Counted from the first letter of the stretch, positions 33,063 through 43,083 are shown. The stretch: DNA of 64,000 nt from Actinomycetes bacterium (GCA_024276495.1 JAJRXC010000058.1:16739-80738); one strand, 5' to 3'. A program made the numbers and translations. Notes: generated from the letters alone by a model not told the origin.

Positions 33063-34538
33063 ATGTCCCTCATCCCCCGTACGCTCGCGCCGACCCCGGT
33101 CGCGAGTCTGCAGGAACATCTCGACCTCGGTGGCGGGCGAGGCCTCGAGGTCGCGCGCCGATCGGACCCGGCGCGCGTGATCGCGATGATCGAGGAATCC
33201 GGGCTTCGGGCCCGGGGCGGCGCCGGTGCACTGTGCGGCGAGAAGTGGCGCCGGGTCCGCGCCTACGGGCGGGGGGCTGTCGTGAGGTCGTCGGTGATCG
33301 TCAACGCGGCGGAGGGCGAGCCCGGCTCGTTCAAGGATCGGGCGATCCTCTGGCGCAACCCCTACCGGGTCCTCGAAGGTGCGCTCATCGCCGCTACCGT
33401 CGTCGGTGCCGAGGACGTCGTCGTCGCCACGAAACGCATGCACACGGTCGTGAACCGCCGAACGAACACGGCGATCGAGGAGCTGCGCGCCGCGGGGTGG
33501 CTCGAGGGCATCGACGTCGAGATCTTCGAAGGGCCCAACGAGTACCTCTACGGAGAAGAGACCGCGATGCTCGAGGCGATCGACGGTCGGCCTCCCTTTC
33601 CGCGGATCGTGCCGCCACATCGCCACGGAATCCACGAGGTGGCCAGCCGATCGTGCGCGGTCGACGAGGTGGACGACGTCGGCGCCTCCACCGTGTACGT
33701 CGAGCTCGCCGGTCCGGGTTCGGGAAGCATCGGCGCACCGACCCTCGTCAACAATGTCGAGACCCTCGCCAACGTTCCCGCGATCGTGGTCGAGGGTCCG
33801 CAATGGTTCCGTTCCGTCGGCACCGATGAATCCCCGGGTTCACTCGTCTGCACGGTCACCGGCGCGACCCGCCACCACGGCGTCGGCGAGGTGCCCATGG
33901 GGACACCGCTGTCGCACGTGATCGAGTCGATCGGCGGCGGACCGGCCGAGGGTCGTTCCATCAAGGCGGTGATGGGTGGCGCGGCCACGCCGCTTCTCAC
34001 CGCCGATCAACTCGACACGCCGGTCAGCAACGAAGGGATGGCGCGCGTCGGGGCGCGCTTGGGCTGTGGCGGGTTCATCGTCTTCGACGACCACGACGAC
34101 ATGGCCGCCGTCGCCGAAGGGGTCGCCCGGTTCTTGTCGGTCGAGTCGTGTGGGCTGTGCGTTCCCTGCAAGGAGGACGGGCTGGCCCTGACCGAGCTGT
34201 TCGGCCGGATCCGGCGTTCTCAGGCCGACGACCGCGACCTGGCGGCGATCCGCGATCACCTGCGGACCATCGACGACGGGGCCCGGTGCGGTCTCGCCGC
34301 CCAGTACCGGCTGGTGCTCCAGAGCATTCTCGACAAGTTCGGCGCCGAGCTCGCCGCCCACGTCGACGGCACGGTCCCGGCGGCCTCCCCCGTTCTCGTC
34401 GCGACGATCGTCGACATCAACGGATCGCGAGCGACCCTCGACGAGTCCCACCGGCAGAAACAGCCGGACTGGACGTTCGAGGCCCGATGGTCGGGCAAGT
34501 TTCCCCCCGAGCGTCAACCCGCGGCGGTCAGCTCCTGA
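33063..34538 (+). CDS. NuoF-like NADH:acceptor oxidoreductase subunit (orphan)
   Basis: 491-residue protein of the 51-kDa NuoF/HoxF family that oxidises NADH through FMN and an iron-sulfur cluster. FMN region RARGGAGALCGEKW (usually GRGGAGFPTG), NADH/FMN region NAAEGEPGSFKDR (NADEGEPGTFKDR in most), YGEETAMLEAIDG, then the N3-type cluster SCGLCVPCKEDG plus a Cys in DGARCGLAA. Most motifs hold but the first Asp of NADEGEP is Ala. ATG at 33063 lies 11 bases after GAGGAGG. No nuoE or nuoG adjoins it; it could serve the reduced nuo cluster 5 kb upstream or a formate dehydrogenase elsewhere. Confidence 0.85.
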   Translation: MSLIPRTLAPTPVASLQEHLDLGGGRGLEVARRSDPARVIAMIEESGLRARGGAGALCGEKWRRVRAYGRGAVVRSSVIVNAAEGEPGSFKDRAILWRNPYRVLEGALIAATVVGAEDVVVATKRMHTVVNRRTNTAIEELRAAGWLEGIDVEIFEGPNEYLYGEETAMLEAIDGRPPFPRIVPPHRHGIHEVASRSCAVDEVDDVGASTVYVELAGPGSGSIGAPTLVNNVETLANVPAIVVEGPQWFRSVGTDESPGSLVCTVTGATRHHGVGEVPMGTPLSHVIESIGGGPAEGRSIKAVMGGAATPLLTADQLDTPVSNEGMARVGARLGCGGFIVFDDHDDMAAVAEGVARFLSVESCGLCVPCKEDGLALTELFGRIRRSQADDRDLAAIRDHLRTIDDGARCGLAAQYRLVLQSILDKFGAELAAHVDGTVPAASPVLVATIVDINGSRATLDESHRQKQPDWTFEARWSGKFPPERQPAAVSS

Positions 34539-36975
34539 CCCGGGTCATCGCCGGGTCGTGGAGGGGCGCGAGGTGCAGCGTCGCGGCGACGCGGCGCGAC
34601 GCCACCTCGAGCTCGTAGGAGCCGTCCGACAAGAAGGCGGCGTCGACACCGTCGTCATGGTGCACATAGCCGTAGCCGATGTTGCGGCCCACCGTGTATC
34701 CCCAGCCACCGCTCGTCAACCAGCCGACCCGTTCGCCATCGCGGTAGATGGTCTCGCGTCCGAGCAGCACGACATCGGGATCGTCGACCGTGAATCCGGC
34801 CAGCTTCGCCGCGACACCGTCGACCGTTTGCGCCGCCACCGCGGCCCGCCCCAGGAACGGGATCTCCGAGCGGAGCTTCATCGCCCAGGCCAACCCGGCC
34901 TCGACGGGGGTGCGGTCCGGGCCGATGTCGGACCCCCACGCCCGATAGCCCTTCTCCAACCGCAACGACTCGATGGCCCGGTAGCCGGCGTTGGCGATGC
35001 CGTGGTCTCGTCCGGCGGCCATCAGCGCGTCGTAGACGGCGACGGCGTCGTCGACGGCGAGGTGGAGCTCCCAGCCGAGCTCGCCGACATATGTCAGCCG
35101 CAGGGCCCGCACCGTCGCCCCGGCAACGGTGAGCGTGCCGACGCTCCCGAACGGCAACGCCTCGTCGGAGACATCGTGGTCGGTCAGCTTCTGCAGAACC
35201 CGCCGCGACTCGGGCCCCATGAGCGCGAGCACCGCCCACTCGGGGGTGACGTCGCGAAGCTCGACCTCGGCCCCGGCGGGAAGGTGACGCGACATCCAGT
35301 GGAGGTCTCGCGTTCGCTGTCCGGTCCCGGTGACGATGTAGAAGTGGTCGTCGCCGATCCGGGAGACGGTGAGATCACACTCGATCCCCCCGCGCTCGTT
35401 CAGCAGCTGGGTGTAGGTGAGCCGGCCGGGGGGACCGCCGATGTCGTTCGCGCACAACCATTGGAGGGCCGACTCCGCGTCCGGCCCGATCAGGGTGAAC
35501 TTCGCGAACGAGCTCTGGTCGAACAGCGCGACGCGGTCGCGGCACGCCGCGTGCTCCTCACCGACCGCCTCGAACCAGTTCGGACGCCCGAACGAGTACT
35601 CGTCGCTCGGCGACTCCCCCTCTCGGGCGAACCAGTTGGGCCGCTCCCAGCCGAGTTTGGACCCGAAGCACGCCCCCGCGTCGGCGAGTCGTCCGTAGAG
35701 CGGTGATGTCAGCCGCGGCCGTCCGCTGGTGTGCTCCTCGTGGGGCCAGCTCATCGCGTAGTGCTTCCCGTACATCTCGAGGGTGCGGGATCGCACCCAG
35801 TCGATGTCGCGGTGCACGGTCCCGAACCGGCGGATGTCGACCGGCCAGAGATCACTCGTCGGCTCCCCGGCGAGGATCCACTCGGCGAGCGCTCGCCCCG
35901 CGCCTCCCGCGGCGGCGATGCCGAACGCGTTGAATCCGGCACCGACGAAGAACGACGCGACCTCCGGTGCCTCACCGAGGATGAAGTTGCCGTCGGGAGT
36001 GAAGCTCTCGGGCCCGTTGATCAGCTTGCGGATGCCGACGGTCTCCATCGCGGGAACCCGCCGCACCGCGTGCTCGAGCAGTGGCTCGAACCGGGGCCAG
36101 TCGGCGGCGAGCAGGCGACCGTTGAAGTCGTCGGGGATCCCGGCTTCGGCCCACGGCGCCGGATTCGGTTCGTAGCCACCCATCACCATCCCGCCCACCT
36201 CTTCTTTGAAGTAGACGAGGCGGTCCGGGTCGCGCAGGGTCGGGAGGTCCGGCGTCACGCCGGCGAACGGCTCGGTGATGACGTACTGGTGCTGCACCGA
36301 CACGAGCGGCACCGCCACTCCGGCCATGTCCCCGATCGAGCGAGCCCACTGCCCCGCACAGTTCACGACCGTCTCGCAGACGATGTCGCCATCGGTTGTG
36401 CGGACCCGACGCACCCGAGCGTCCTCGACGTCGATGCCGGTGACGCGGCAGCCCTCGATGATGCGAACGCCGAGTTGGCGGGCGCCGCGGGCCAACGCCT
36501 GGGTGATGTCACTCGGTCCGGCCTGTCCGTCGTCGGCGAGAAAGGCGGCTCCGACCACGTCGGACACGTCCATGAGCGGCCACAGCTCCCGGGCTTCGGA
36601 GGGCGTGAGGATCTCGATGTCGAGGCCGAACGACCGTCCGGTCGTGGCCGCCCGCCGGAGCTCGACGAGACGGTCCGCGGTGCACGCCAGGCGGAGTCCA
36701 CCGTTGCGCTTCCACCCGGTCGGGTGTCCGGTGTCGGCTTCCAGTGAGTCATAGAGCTCGACCGAGTACTTCAGGAGTTGGGTGACGCTGCGCGAGGACC
36801 GAAGCTGTCCGACGAGACCGGCGGCGTGAAACGTCGATCCGGTCGTCAGCTGGGCCCGCTCGAGGAGCACGACATCCGCCGCGCCGGCCCGCGCCAGGTG
36901 GTAGGCGGTGGAACATCCGATGATGCCGCCGCCGATGACGACGATCTCGGCCCGGTCCGGAACGGTGGCCGTCAC
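34528..36975 (-). CDS. Dimethylglycine/sarcosine dehydrogenase-like FAD and folate enzyme
   Basis: 815-residue demethylating flavoenzyme. N-terminal FAD-binding DAO domain (VIGGGIIGCSTAYHLARAG near residue 13, then TTGSTFHAAGLVGQL where the family attaches FAD to a His), an FAO middle region (about 370-430), and a C-terminal aminomethyltransferase-like folate domain (about 440-810, with GPDAESALQWLCANDI, LTYVGELGWELHL, SLRLEKGYRAWGSDI). It likely oxidises an N-methyl glycine and passes the methyl group to tetrahydrofolate. The GTG start overlaps the stop of the choline-kinase-like gene. The substrate is not certain: dimethylglycine or sarcosine are best guesses. Confidence 0.88.
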   Translation of the reverse strand: MTATVPDRAEIVVIGGGIIGCSTAYHLARAGAADVVLLERAQLTTGSTFHAAGLVGQLRSSRSVTQLLKYSVELYDSLEADTGHPTGWKRNGGLRLACTADRLVELRRAATTGRSFGLDIEILTPSEARELWPLMDVSDVVGAAFLADDGQAGPSDITQALARGARQLGVRIIEGCRVTGIDVEDARVRRVRTTDGDIVCETVVNCAGQWARSIGDMAGVAVPLVSVQHQYVITEPFAGVTPDLPTLRDPDRLVYFKEEVGGMVMGGYEPNPAPWAEAGIPDDFNGRLLAADWPRFEPLLEHAVRRVPAMETVGIRKLINGPESFTPDGNFILGEAPEVASFFVGAGFNAFGIAAAGGAGRALAEWILAGEPTSDLWPVDIRRFGTVHRDIDWVRSRTLEMYGKHYAMSWPHEEHTSGRPRLTSPLYGRLADAGACFGSKLGWERPNWFAREGESPSDEYSFGRPNWFEAVGEEHAACRDRVALFDQSSFAKFTLIGPDAESALQWLCANDIGGPPGRLTYTQLLNERGGIECDLTVSRIGDDHFYIVTGTGQRTRDLHWMSRHLPAGAEVELRDVTPEWAVLALMGPESRRVLQKLTDHDVSDEALPFGSVGTLTVAGATVRALRLTYVGELGWELHLAVDDAVAVYDALMAAGRDHGIANAGYRAIESLRLEKGYRAWGSDIGPDRTPVEAGLAWAMKLRSEIPFLGRAAVAAQTVDGVAAKLAGFTVDDPDVVLLGRETIYRDGERVGWLTSGGWGYTVGRNIGYGYVHHDDGVDAAFLSDGSYELEVASRRVAATLHLAPLHDPAMTRVRS

Positions 36976-37871
36976 CGGGGAAGCCCCAGTTCGGCGTAGG
37001 CGCGCCGGAACCGGTCCAGCTGGTCGTCGGTGTAGGAGCCGTAGTCGAAGTCGAGGGTCGAGTGGCGTTCCTGCACGAGGCTCCACAGGGTTTCGCGCAG
37101 CAGCGACGCACACTTCATCGTGCGGAAGCTCGTGAGGTCCTGCGGCCGGGCGGGACGATCGAAATAGTCCTCGAGCAGGGATATCTCGGCCTGCGGGGTC
37201 AGCTCGTTGTTGCTCGCCAGGTTGGCCAGGTCGAAGAAGGCCGAGTTCCAACCGGCGTACTCCCAGTCGAGAAGCCAAAGGTTCGTGCCGTCGTCCAAGA
37301 TGTTCGCGGCCAGCAGGTCGTTGTGACAAAACACCGGATGGATGGGGCCCGCCGCGTGTTCGAGCGCCGCGTTCCGGCGCGACAGCTCGGCCAGGACGTC
37401 CTGGTGGCGACCGTGACCGTCGTGGACGGTGGCGAGATAGTCGCGACAGACCTGGAACACCCAGAACATCACCGTCGCCCCGCGAAGGTGGCGGGGCATC
37501 TCGGTGTGGCACCGCCGGATCAGCGCGCTGACCCGGCGGCGGGTCTCGGGCCGGCGGATGTCCTCGGCGGTCAAGGTGGCGGCGTCGACGTACCTCATCA
37601 CCAGGGCACCCGGCTCGTGGTGGACGATCTCCGGCGAGAGTCCGCAGGCATGGGCGGCGACACACGTCGCGAGCTCGTGGCGACGAACCACGCCGTGGAG
37701 TGGGAGGTCGTCACCGATGCGGACCACGAATCGCTCGGCGCCGTCGCGAACGACCAGATTGGTGTTGGTGATGCCACCGGGGAGGGGTTCGGGATCAACC
37801 GGGCCCGACCAGCAGGACAAGGCCGCGGCGCGGGCTTCCGGGGTCCTCGGCGAGGCGGATCGATCGGCCAT
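36972..37871 (-). CDS. Choline-kinase-like phosphotransferase
   Basis: 299-residue small-molecule kinase of the APH/choline kinase fold. LPGGITNTNLVV is the nucleotide-loop pattern of choline and ethanolamine kinases; the catalytic loop is HNDLLAANIL (Brenner HxDxxxxN), and the metal-binding Asp follows in WLLDWEYAG. The end overlaps the dimethylglycine-dehydrogenase-like gene (GTGA), so both act in one operon, in keeping with methylated-amine metabolism. It is divergent from the importer operon across 154 bp that must hold both promoters. Confidence 0.83.
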   Translation of the reverse strand: MADRSASPRTPEARAAALSCWSGPVDPEPLPGGITNTNLVVRDGAERFVVRIGDDLPLHGVVRRHELATCVAAHACGLSPEIVHHEPGALVMRYVDAATLTAEDIRRPETRRRVSALIRRCHTEMPRHLRGATVMFWVFQVCRDYLATVHDGHGRHQDVLAELSRRNAALEHAAGPIHPVFCHNDLLAANILDDGTNLWLLDWEYAGWNSAFFDLANLASNNELTPQAEISLLEDYFDRPARPQDLTSFRTMKCASLLRETLWSLVQERHSTLDFDYGSYTDDQLDRFRRAYAELGLPR

Positions 37872-38025
37872 CGCCGCATTGTCGCATGTCCGATCCGGTG
37901 GTTCGTCCCGACGACCGTCGGATGGGCGACGTTTCGGTGGGGACGGCCCGCGTTCGCGCCACCGGGCCCCGCGGAGGCTGCTAGCGTCTGCGCCCACGCA
38001 ATATCCATCCTGGAGGAGACCTGAA

Positions 38026-39495
38026 GTGAAGAAGTTACTCGCGCTATTCGTAGCGCTGACGCTCATCGCCGCGGCCTGCGGCAATGACGACAGCGACAGC
38101 AGTAGTGAGCCCGAAGGCGGCGATGCCGCCGACGCCGGAGACGCCGGAGACGGTGGAGACGGCGGCGATGGAGGAGACGCCGGCGACGGCGGCGAAGCGG
38201 CCGGCGACGAACCCATCCAGATCGAGATGTGGATCGCGTTCAACGACGATGCCCGCCTCAACTTCACCCTGGATCGGGCGGCCGAGTTCAACGCCGCGCA
38301 CCCTGAGTACGAGGTCGTCGTGACCCCGTTCGACTCCTACAACACGGTGTTCGAGCAGACGGCGTTGGCCATGGATGCCGGGAACCCACCCGAGATCATC
38401 CACTTCTTCGAAGCGGCCACGCAGGACGCGCTTGATGCGATCGACGCCAACGGCGACCCGATCTTCAAGTCGGTCACCGAGGCGATCGCCGGTCGGACGG
38501 AGATCCTCGGCGAGCCGGTCGTGCTCGACGATGTCGCCTCCGCGGCCGCGAAGTACTACACGATCGACGGCCAGCTCTACTCGATGCCCTGGAACACGTC
38601 GTCCACGACGATGTTCTCCAACATGGACATCCTGAACGAGGCCGGAATCACGACGCCCCCGGCGACGTGGGCCGAAGTCGAGGCCGCCTGTGAGGCCATC
38701 GCCGGACTCCCGAACCCGCCGTCGGAAGGCTGCATCACCTGGCCGAACCACGGCTGGTTCTTCGAGCAGTCGCTCGGTCAGGCCGGCGTCGACCTCGCCA
38801 ACAACGGCAACGGTCGCGACGCCCGAGCCACGGAGATCTCCCTGAACTCCGACGCCGCCCTCGAGTACGTCCAGTGGTGGTCGGACCTCGAAGACGCCGG
38901 TTCCTACGTCTACACCGGCACCCAGCGCGACTGGGGTGGCACCGCGGCCGCGTTCAACTCCCAGAACGTCGCGATGCTCGTCTACTCCTCGTCTGACACC
39001 ACCGTGTTGACCGAGGCCGGCACCGAGAACGGCTTCGAGGTCGTCAGCTCGTTCATGCCCTACAACCAGGACCGCGAATATGTCGGCAACCTGATCGGTG
39101 GCGCGACGCTGTGGATGACCAACGGGCTCAGCACCGCCGAAGAAGACGGCGCGCTGGCGTTCATGAACTTCTTCTCCAACCCGGAGAACGCGGCGCTGTG
39201 GCATCAGGTCACCGGCTACATCCCGATCACCAACTCGGCCCGCGCCGTGCTCGAAGCCGAGGGCTGGTACGACGAGAACCCGAACTCCGCGGTTGCGTCC
39301 GATCAGCTCGATGCGGCGGCCGACACCCCGGCGTCCACCGGTGCGCTGATCGGCAACTTCGTCGCCATTCGCGACGTGGTGACCGCCGCGATCGAGGACA
39401 TCCTCGTCAACGACGCGGACGTCACCGAACGGATGGCCTCGGCGCAAGACGAAGCCCAGCAGCTGCTCGACGACTACAACGAGCTGTTCGGCTGA
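38026..39495 (+). CDS. ABC importer solute-binding lipoprotein (UgpB-like)
   Basis: 489-residue extracytoplasmic binding protein of family 1. The lipoprotein signal ends at Cys18 (LIAAACGND), then a very acidic spacer of Gly, Asp and Ala (about residues 20-65) tethers the domain. Family features: IEMWIAFNDD at the start of the fold, PPEIIHFFEAATQDALDA, YSMPWNTSSTTMFSNMDIL, and the closing helix. Best match by eye is the glycerol-3-phosphate/glycerophosphodiester binder UgpB. GTG start follows GGAGGAG by 7 bases. The two permeases follow directly, the ATPase is convergent at 41727-42902. Confidence 0.9.
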   Translation: MKKLLALFVALTLIAAACGNDDSDSSSEPEGGDAADAGDAGDGGDGGDGGDAGDGGEAAGDEPIQIEMWIAFNDDARLNFTLDRAAEFNAAHPEYEVVVTPFDSYNTVFEQTALAMDAGNPPEIIHFFEAATQDALDAIDANGDPIFKSVTEAIAGRTEILGEPVVLDDVASAAAKYYTIDGQLYSMPWNTSSTTMFSNMDILNEAGITTPPATWAEVEAACEAIAGLPNPPSEGCITWPNHGWFFEQSLGQAGVDLANNGNGRDARATEISLNSDAALEYVQWWSDLEDAGSYVYTGTQRDWGGTAAAFNSQNVAMLVYSSSDTTVLTEAGTENGFEVVSSFMPYNQDREYVGNLIGGATLWMTNGLSTAEEDGALAFMNFFSNPENAALWHQVTGYIPITNSARAVLEAEGWYDENPNSAVASDQLDAAADTPASTGALIGNFVAIRDVVTAAIEDILVNDADVTERMASAQDEAQQLLDDYNELFG

Positions 39496-39508
39496 TCCGC
39501 TGACGTAA

Positions 39509-40852
39509 GTGCTTGTTGCCGCCAGTTTCCTGATCGCTGCGGCGGTCGGCGTCCTCTCGTTTGGTCATTCGACCAAACGGGAGGTCGCGTCCGGGGTCGT
39601 CCTGGGAGCTCTCGGGGCGGCCACGATCCTGGCAGCATTGGGCTTTTGCCCGTTCGTGAGCGACGCCGAGTCCACCGAAGGTGTGCTCGGCGTCGCTCTC
39701 GCGGCGACGTTCGCGTGGATGTTCGGGGCCGGAACCAAGGCCGTCTTCTCCCAGAAGGCGGCCGATCTCGGAAGCGGCGACATCCGAACCGGTGCGTTCA
39801 AGCTCGGCTGGTGGTGGCCGTGGCTGCTGCTGTCGCCGACACTCGTGATCCTCGTCTTCTTCCTCTACCTCCCCGCCTACCGGACCTTCACGCTCTCGAC
39901 GAAGCTGACCCGTCTCGGTACGCCTCGGGTCGGCGAACGCTGCCTCAGCAACTTCTCGGAGTTGCTCGTGACCAATCCCGCGGTGGTCATCATGCTCCCC
40001 CTCACCGCGGTGGCGTTCATCTGGGGGGTCGGCATGTGGCACCGTCGCTCCGAGCCCGGCTCGTGGGGCCACAACCTCACCCGAACCATCCGCCCGTTCG
40101 GAATCCTCATCTTCTTGTACTCGCTGTACTTCATCTTCGAGAACGAGAACGGCGGGTACCGACTGATCTATCTCAACACGGTCGTGATCTCGAGCAGCAT
40201 CGTCATCGTCAGCATGGTGGCGGGGCTGGCCCTGGCGTATCTGACGTTCCAGAACGTGCGCGGCATCACGGTCTACCGGACCCTGCTGATCTGGCCCTAC
40301 GCCATCTCTCCGCCGGTGGCCGGAATCCTGTTCTTCATGATGTTCAACGCGACCGGAGGGATCTTCGCGGCGCTGGCGAACGACTTCGGCTTCGACTTCC
40401 CGAACTACGCGACCAACTCGACGCTGGCCCGGCTCACCATCATCTTGGCGTCGGTGTGGAAGCTGCTCGGTTACAACCTGCTCTTCTTCCTCGCCGGTTT
40501 GCAGACGGTGCCCCGCGACCAGATCGAGGCCGCGGCCCTCGACGGCGCGAACGCGATCCAGCGGTTCCGCTCGATCGTGATGCCGGCGTTGGGCCCGATC
40601 GCCTTCTTCTTGTTGATCACCAACCTCACGTTCTCGTTCTTCGACGTCTACGGCACCATCGATTTCCTCACCAAGGGCGCGCCGGCGGGCGCGACCTCGG
40701 TCGCTATCTACGAGCTGATCCGGGTCGGTGTCGACAACGGCGATCTCGGGCGCGGCGCGGCCCAATCGGTCGTGTTGTTCCTCGCGGTGATCGGTCTCAC
40801 GGCCTGGCAGTTCAAGCAGTCGGAAGGGAGGATCAGCTATGGCAGCGCGTGA
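39509..40852 (+). CDS. ABC importer permease, UgpA/MalF type with long N-terminus
   Basis: 447-residue inner-membrane permease, longer than UgpA (about 295). Extra N-terminal helices (about 1-60) and a second pair at about 165-215 bracket a periplasmic-facing loop, as in MalF. The ATPase contact loop is EAAALDGANAIQRFRSIVMPAL, close to the EAA consensus. GTG start 14 bases after the binding-protein stop; its end overlaps the second permease by 14 bases. Together they should form the channel for the UgpB-like substrate. Confidence 0.88.
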   Translation: MLVAASFLIAAAVGVLSFGHSTKREVASGVVLGALGAATILAALGFCPFVSDAESTEGVLGVALAATFAWMFGAGTKAVFSQKAADLGSGDIRTGAFKLGWWWPWLLLSPTLVILVFFLYLPAYRTFTLSTKLTRLGTPRVGERCLSNFSELLVTNPAVVIMLPLTAVAFIWGVGMWHRRSEPGSWGHNLTRTIRPFGILIFLYSLYFIFENENGGYRLIYLNTVVISSSIVIVSMVAGLALAYLTFQNVRGITVYRTLLIWPYAISPPVAGILFFMMFNATGGIFAALANDFGFDFPNYATNSTLARLTIILASVWKLLGYNLLFFLAGLQTVPRDQIEAAALDGANAIQRFRSIVMPALGPIAFFLLITNLTFSFFDVYGTIDFLTKGAPAGATSVAIYELIRVGVDNGDLGRGAAQSVVLFLAVIGLTAWQFKQSEGRISYGSA

Positions 40853-41702
40853 CGGCGGTGGTCTGTCGCTCAACGTCGGCAAACCCGGTCTGCTGAGAGG
40901 TCGCCGCTGGCCGACCCACGTCTTGATCTGGGGCTCGATGCTGATCATCTTGTTCCCCCTGGCCTACGCGGCGCTCGTCTCGACGCAGACCAATGCGGAG
41001 GTGTTCCGCTTCCAGTTGACCCCCGGATCCGGGCTCGGCAAGCACTTCGACCAGGTCTGGAACGATCGCAACCTCGGCCGGCTCATGTGGAACTCCTTCG
41101 TCCAGGCGTTCTTGATCACCGGGGCCAAGACGGTCCTGTCGCTCCTCGCCGGGCTGGCGTTCGTCTACTTCAGCTTCCGGGGCAAGTGGCTGGTGTTCTT
41201 CTTCGTGCTGATCACGCTGATGATGCCGACCGAGGTGATGATCCTCGCCTTGTTCCGGATCGTCGCCGATCTCGGGTGGCGCAACTCGATGGCCGGGCTG
41301 GTCGTGCCCTTCGCGGCGTCGGCCACCGGCGCGTTCTTGTTCCGCCAACACTTCGCGAACCTGCCGCGGGATCTGTCCGAGGCCTCGCAGATCGACGGCG
41401 CCACGCCCCTGCAGTTCCTGTTCAAGATCCTGATCCCGTTGTCGTGGAACGTCATCGGGGCGCTCGCGGTGATCCAGTTCGTGTTCGTCTGGAACATGTA
41501 CCTGTGGCCGGTGTTGATCATCTCCGATCGTGACCAACAAGTCGTGCAGGTCGGTCTCCAGGGTCTGGCCACCCTCGACACCGGATTGACCTTCGGCCCC
41601 TTGATGCTCGCCGCGCTGCTGGTTTCGATTCCGCCCGCGATCGTCTTCATCGCGCTCCAAAAGCCCTTCATGTCGGGCTTCGCGCTCACCGCCGACAAGT
41701 AG
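40839..41702 (+). CDS. ABC importer permease, UgpE/MalG type
   Basis: 287-residue second permease with six helices. The EAA loop is EASQIDGATPLQFLFKILIPL (about 188-208); TLMMPTEVMILALFRIVADLGW is typical of sugar-phosphate importers. The ATG at 40839 lies inside the 3' end of the first permease gene, preceded by GGAAGGGAGGA, an excellent ribosome site. It is convergent with the ATPase gene, 24 bases apart. Confidence 0.9.
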   Translation: MAARDGGGLSLNVGKPGLLRGRRWPTHVLIWGSMLIILFPLAYAALVSTQTNAEVFRFQLTPGSGLGKHFDQVWNDRNLGRLMWNSFVQAFLITGAKTVLSLLAGLAFVYFSFRGKWLVFFFVLITLMMPTEVMILALFRIVADLGWRNSMAGLVVPFAASATGAFLFRQHFANLPRDLSEASQIDGATPLQFLFKILIPLSWNVIGALAVIQFVFVWNMYLWPVLIISDRDQQVVQVGLQGLATLDTGLTFGPLMLAALLVSIPPAIVFIALQKPFMSGFALTADK

Positions 41703-41726
41703 GCGGTTCGGCGTTCGGCGTCGGAG

Positions 41727-42902
41727 TCAGTCGATGACGGCCAGGCCGGTGGCCGGGTCGAAATAGTGGAAACGTTCGGTGTCGACGGCGGCGTGCACGG
41801 TCTGGCCGAGGGCCACGGTCGAGCGGGGGTTGAACCGGGCCACGCAACGAGATGCACCCTCGCTGGTCTTGACCTCCTCGACGGCGTCGGGGTCGCCGGC
41901 ATCGGCGGCGGGCGCGTCGATGCCGAAGTGCACCATGATCTCGGCGCCGAGCGACTCGACGAGGGCAACCGTCGACTGCAACGTCTGATCTGCCGGGTGG
42001 TCGGGGCTGAGCGCCGCGTCGTCGATGTCCTCGGGCCGCAGACCCACGGTGATCGACCGGCCGTCGTAGCCCCGCAGGCCGGGACGAACATCGAGGATCG
42101 ACGCCGGGACCCGCAGGGTCTGTGAGCCGAGATGGATGGCGATCCCGTCGTCGTCGACGGCGAGTCTGGCGTCGTAGAGGTTCATCGACGGCGAACCGAT
42201 GAACGCGGCGACGAAGATGTTCGTGGGGTTGTCGTAGAGGTTCTGGGGCGTGTCGACCTGTTGCAGGACGCCGTCTTTGATGACGGCGACGCGGTCGCCC
42301 ATCGTCATCGCCTCGACCTGGTCGTGGGTCACGTAGAAGGTCGTGACGCCCATGTCGCGTTGCAGGCCGGCGATCTCGGCCCGCATCTGCACCCGGAGCT
42401 TGGCGTCGAGGTTGGACAGCGGCTCGTCCATCAAGAAGACGGCGGGGCGGCGCACGATGGCGCGGCCCATCGCCACCCGCTGACGTTGACCACCCGACAA
42501 CTGCCCGGGCTTTTTCTCGAGTTGCTCCTCGAGCTCGAGCGTTCTCGCGGCGCTGAGCACCCGCTCTTTGATCTCGTCCTTCGGAACCTTGGCCAACTTC
42601 AGCGCGAAGCCGATGTTCTCGGCGACGGTCATGTGGGGGTACAGGGCGTAGTTCTGGAACACCATGGCGATGTCGCGGTCCTTGGGGTGCACGTCGTTCA
42701 CCACCCGCTCACCGATCCTGAGCGTGCCGCCGGAGATCTCCTCGAGCCCGGCGATCATCCGCAGCGCCGTCGACTTTCCGCACCCGGACGGGCCGACCAA
42801 CACCAAGAACTCGCCGTCCTCCAGGGTCAGCGACAGGTCGGTGACCGCCTGAAAGCCGTTCGGATACACCTTGTTGATGCCATCCAGCATGATCTGAGCC
42901 AT
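41727..42902 (-). CDS. ABC importer ATPase, UgpC/MalK type
   Basis: 391-residue ATPase. Walker [10 protein letters not shown] (about 37-45), Q-loop in [14 protein letters not shown], signature [14 protein letters not shown], Walker [17 protein letters not shown], and H-loop [12 protein letters not shown]. The C-terminal about 150 residues form the regulatory TOBE-type domain of MalK/UgpC proteins ([11 protein letters not shown]). It faces the permease genes rather than following them, so it has its own promoter in the 181-bp gap before the VOC gene and may also power other importers, as MsiK-type ATPases do in actinobacteria. Confidence 0.92.
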   Translation of the reverse strand: MAQIMLDGINKVYPNGFQAVTDLSLTLEDGEFLVLVGPSGCGKSTALRMIAGLEEISGGTLRIGERVVNDVHPKDRDIAMVFQNYALYPHMTVAENIGFALKLAKVPKDEIKERVLSAARTLELEEQLEKKPGQLSGGQRQRVAMGRAIVRRPAVFLMDEPLSNLDAKLRVQMRAEIAGLQRDMGVTTFYVTHDQVEAMTMGDRVAVIKDGVLQQVDTPQNLYDNPTNIFVAAFIGSPSMNLYDARLAVDDDGIAIHLGSQTLRVPASILDVRPGLRGYDGRSITVGLRPEDIDDAALSPDHPADQTLQSTVALVESLGAEIMVHFGIDAPAADAGDPDAVEEVKTSEGASRCVARFNPRSTVALGQTVHAAVDTERFHYFDPATGLAVID

Positions 42903-43020
42903 TCGGGTCCCCCTGGGAAACGTCGAGAGCAGAACTTACTGCGTCTCGGCCGCTTCGTCAGCGTCGTGTCGGCGGCGACGATCCTGCCACCGGCGGAATG
43001 TGAATTAGTCCTCAGGTTAG

Positions 43021-43038
43021 CTTGAACCGATATTCAGG
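43021..43038. promoter_or_regulatory. Possible TetR operator
   Basis: CTTGAA-N6-TTCAGG, an inverted repeat with one mismatch in 6-bp arms, 46 bp before the VOC gene that is co-transcribed with a TetR gene. Position fits auto-regulation; the site is short, so this stays tentative. Confidence 0.35.
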
Positions 43039-43083
43039 TGGAGGTAGGGTCGACGACCCGACCACACCCAACAGGAGACCAGG

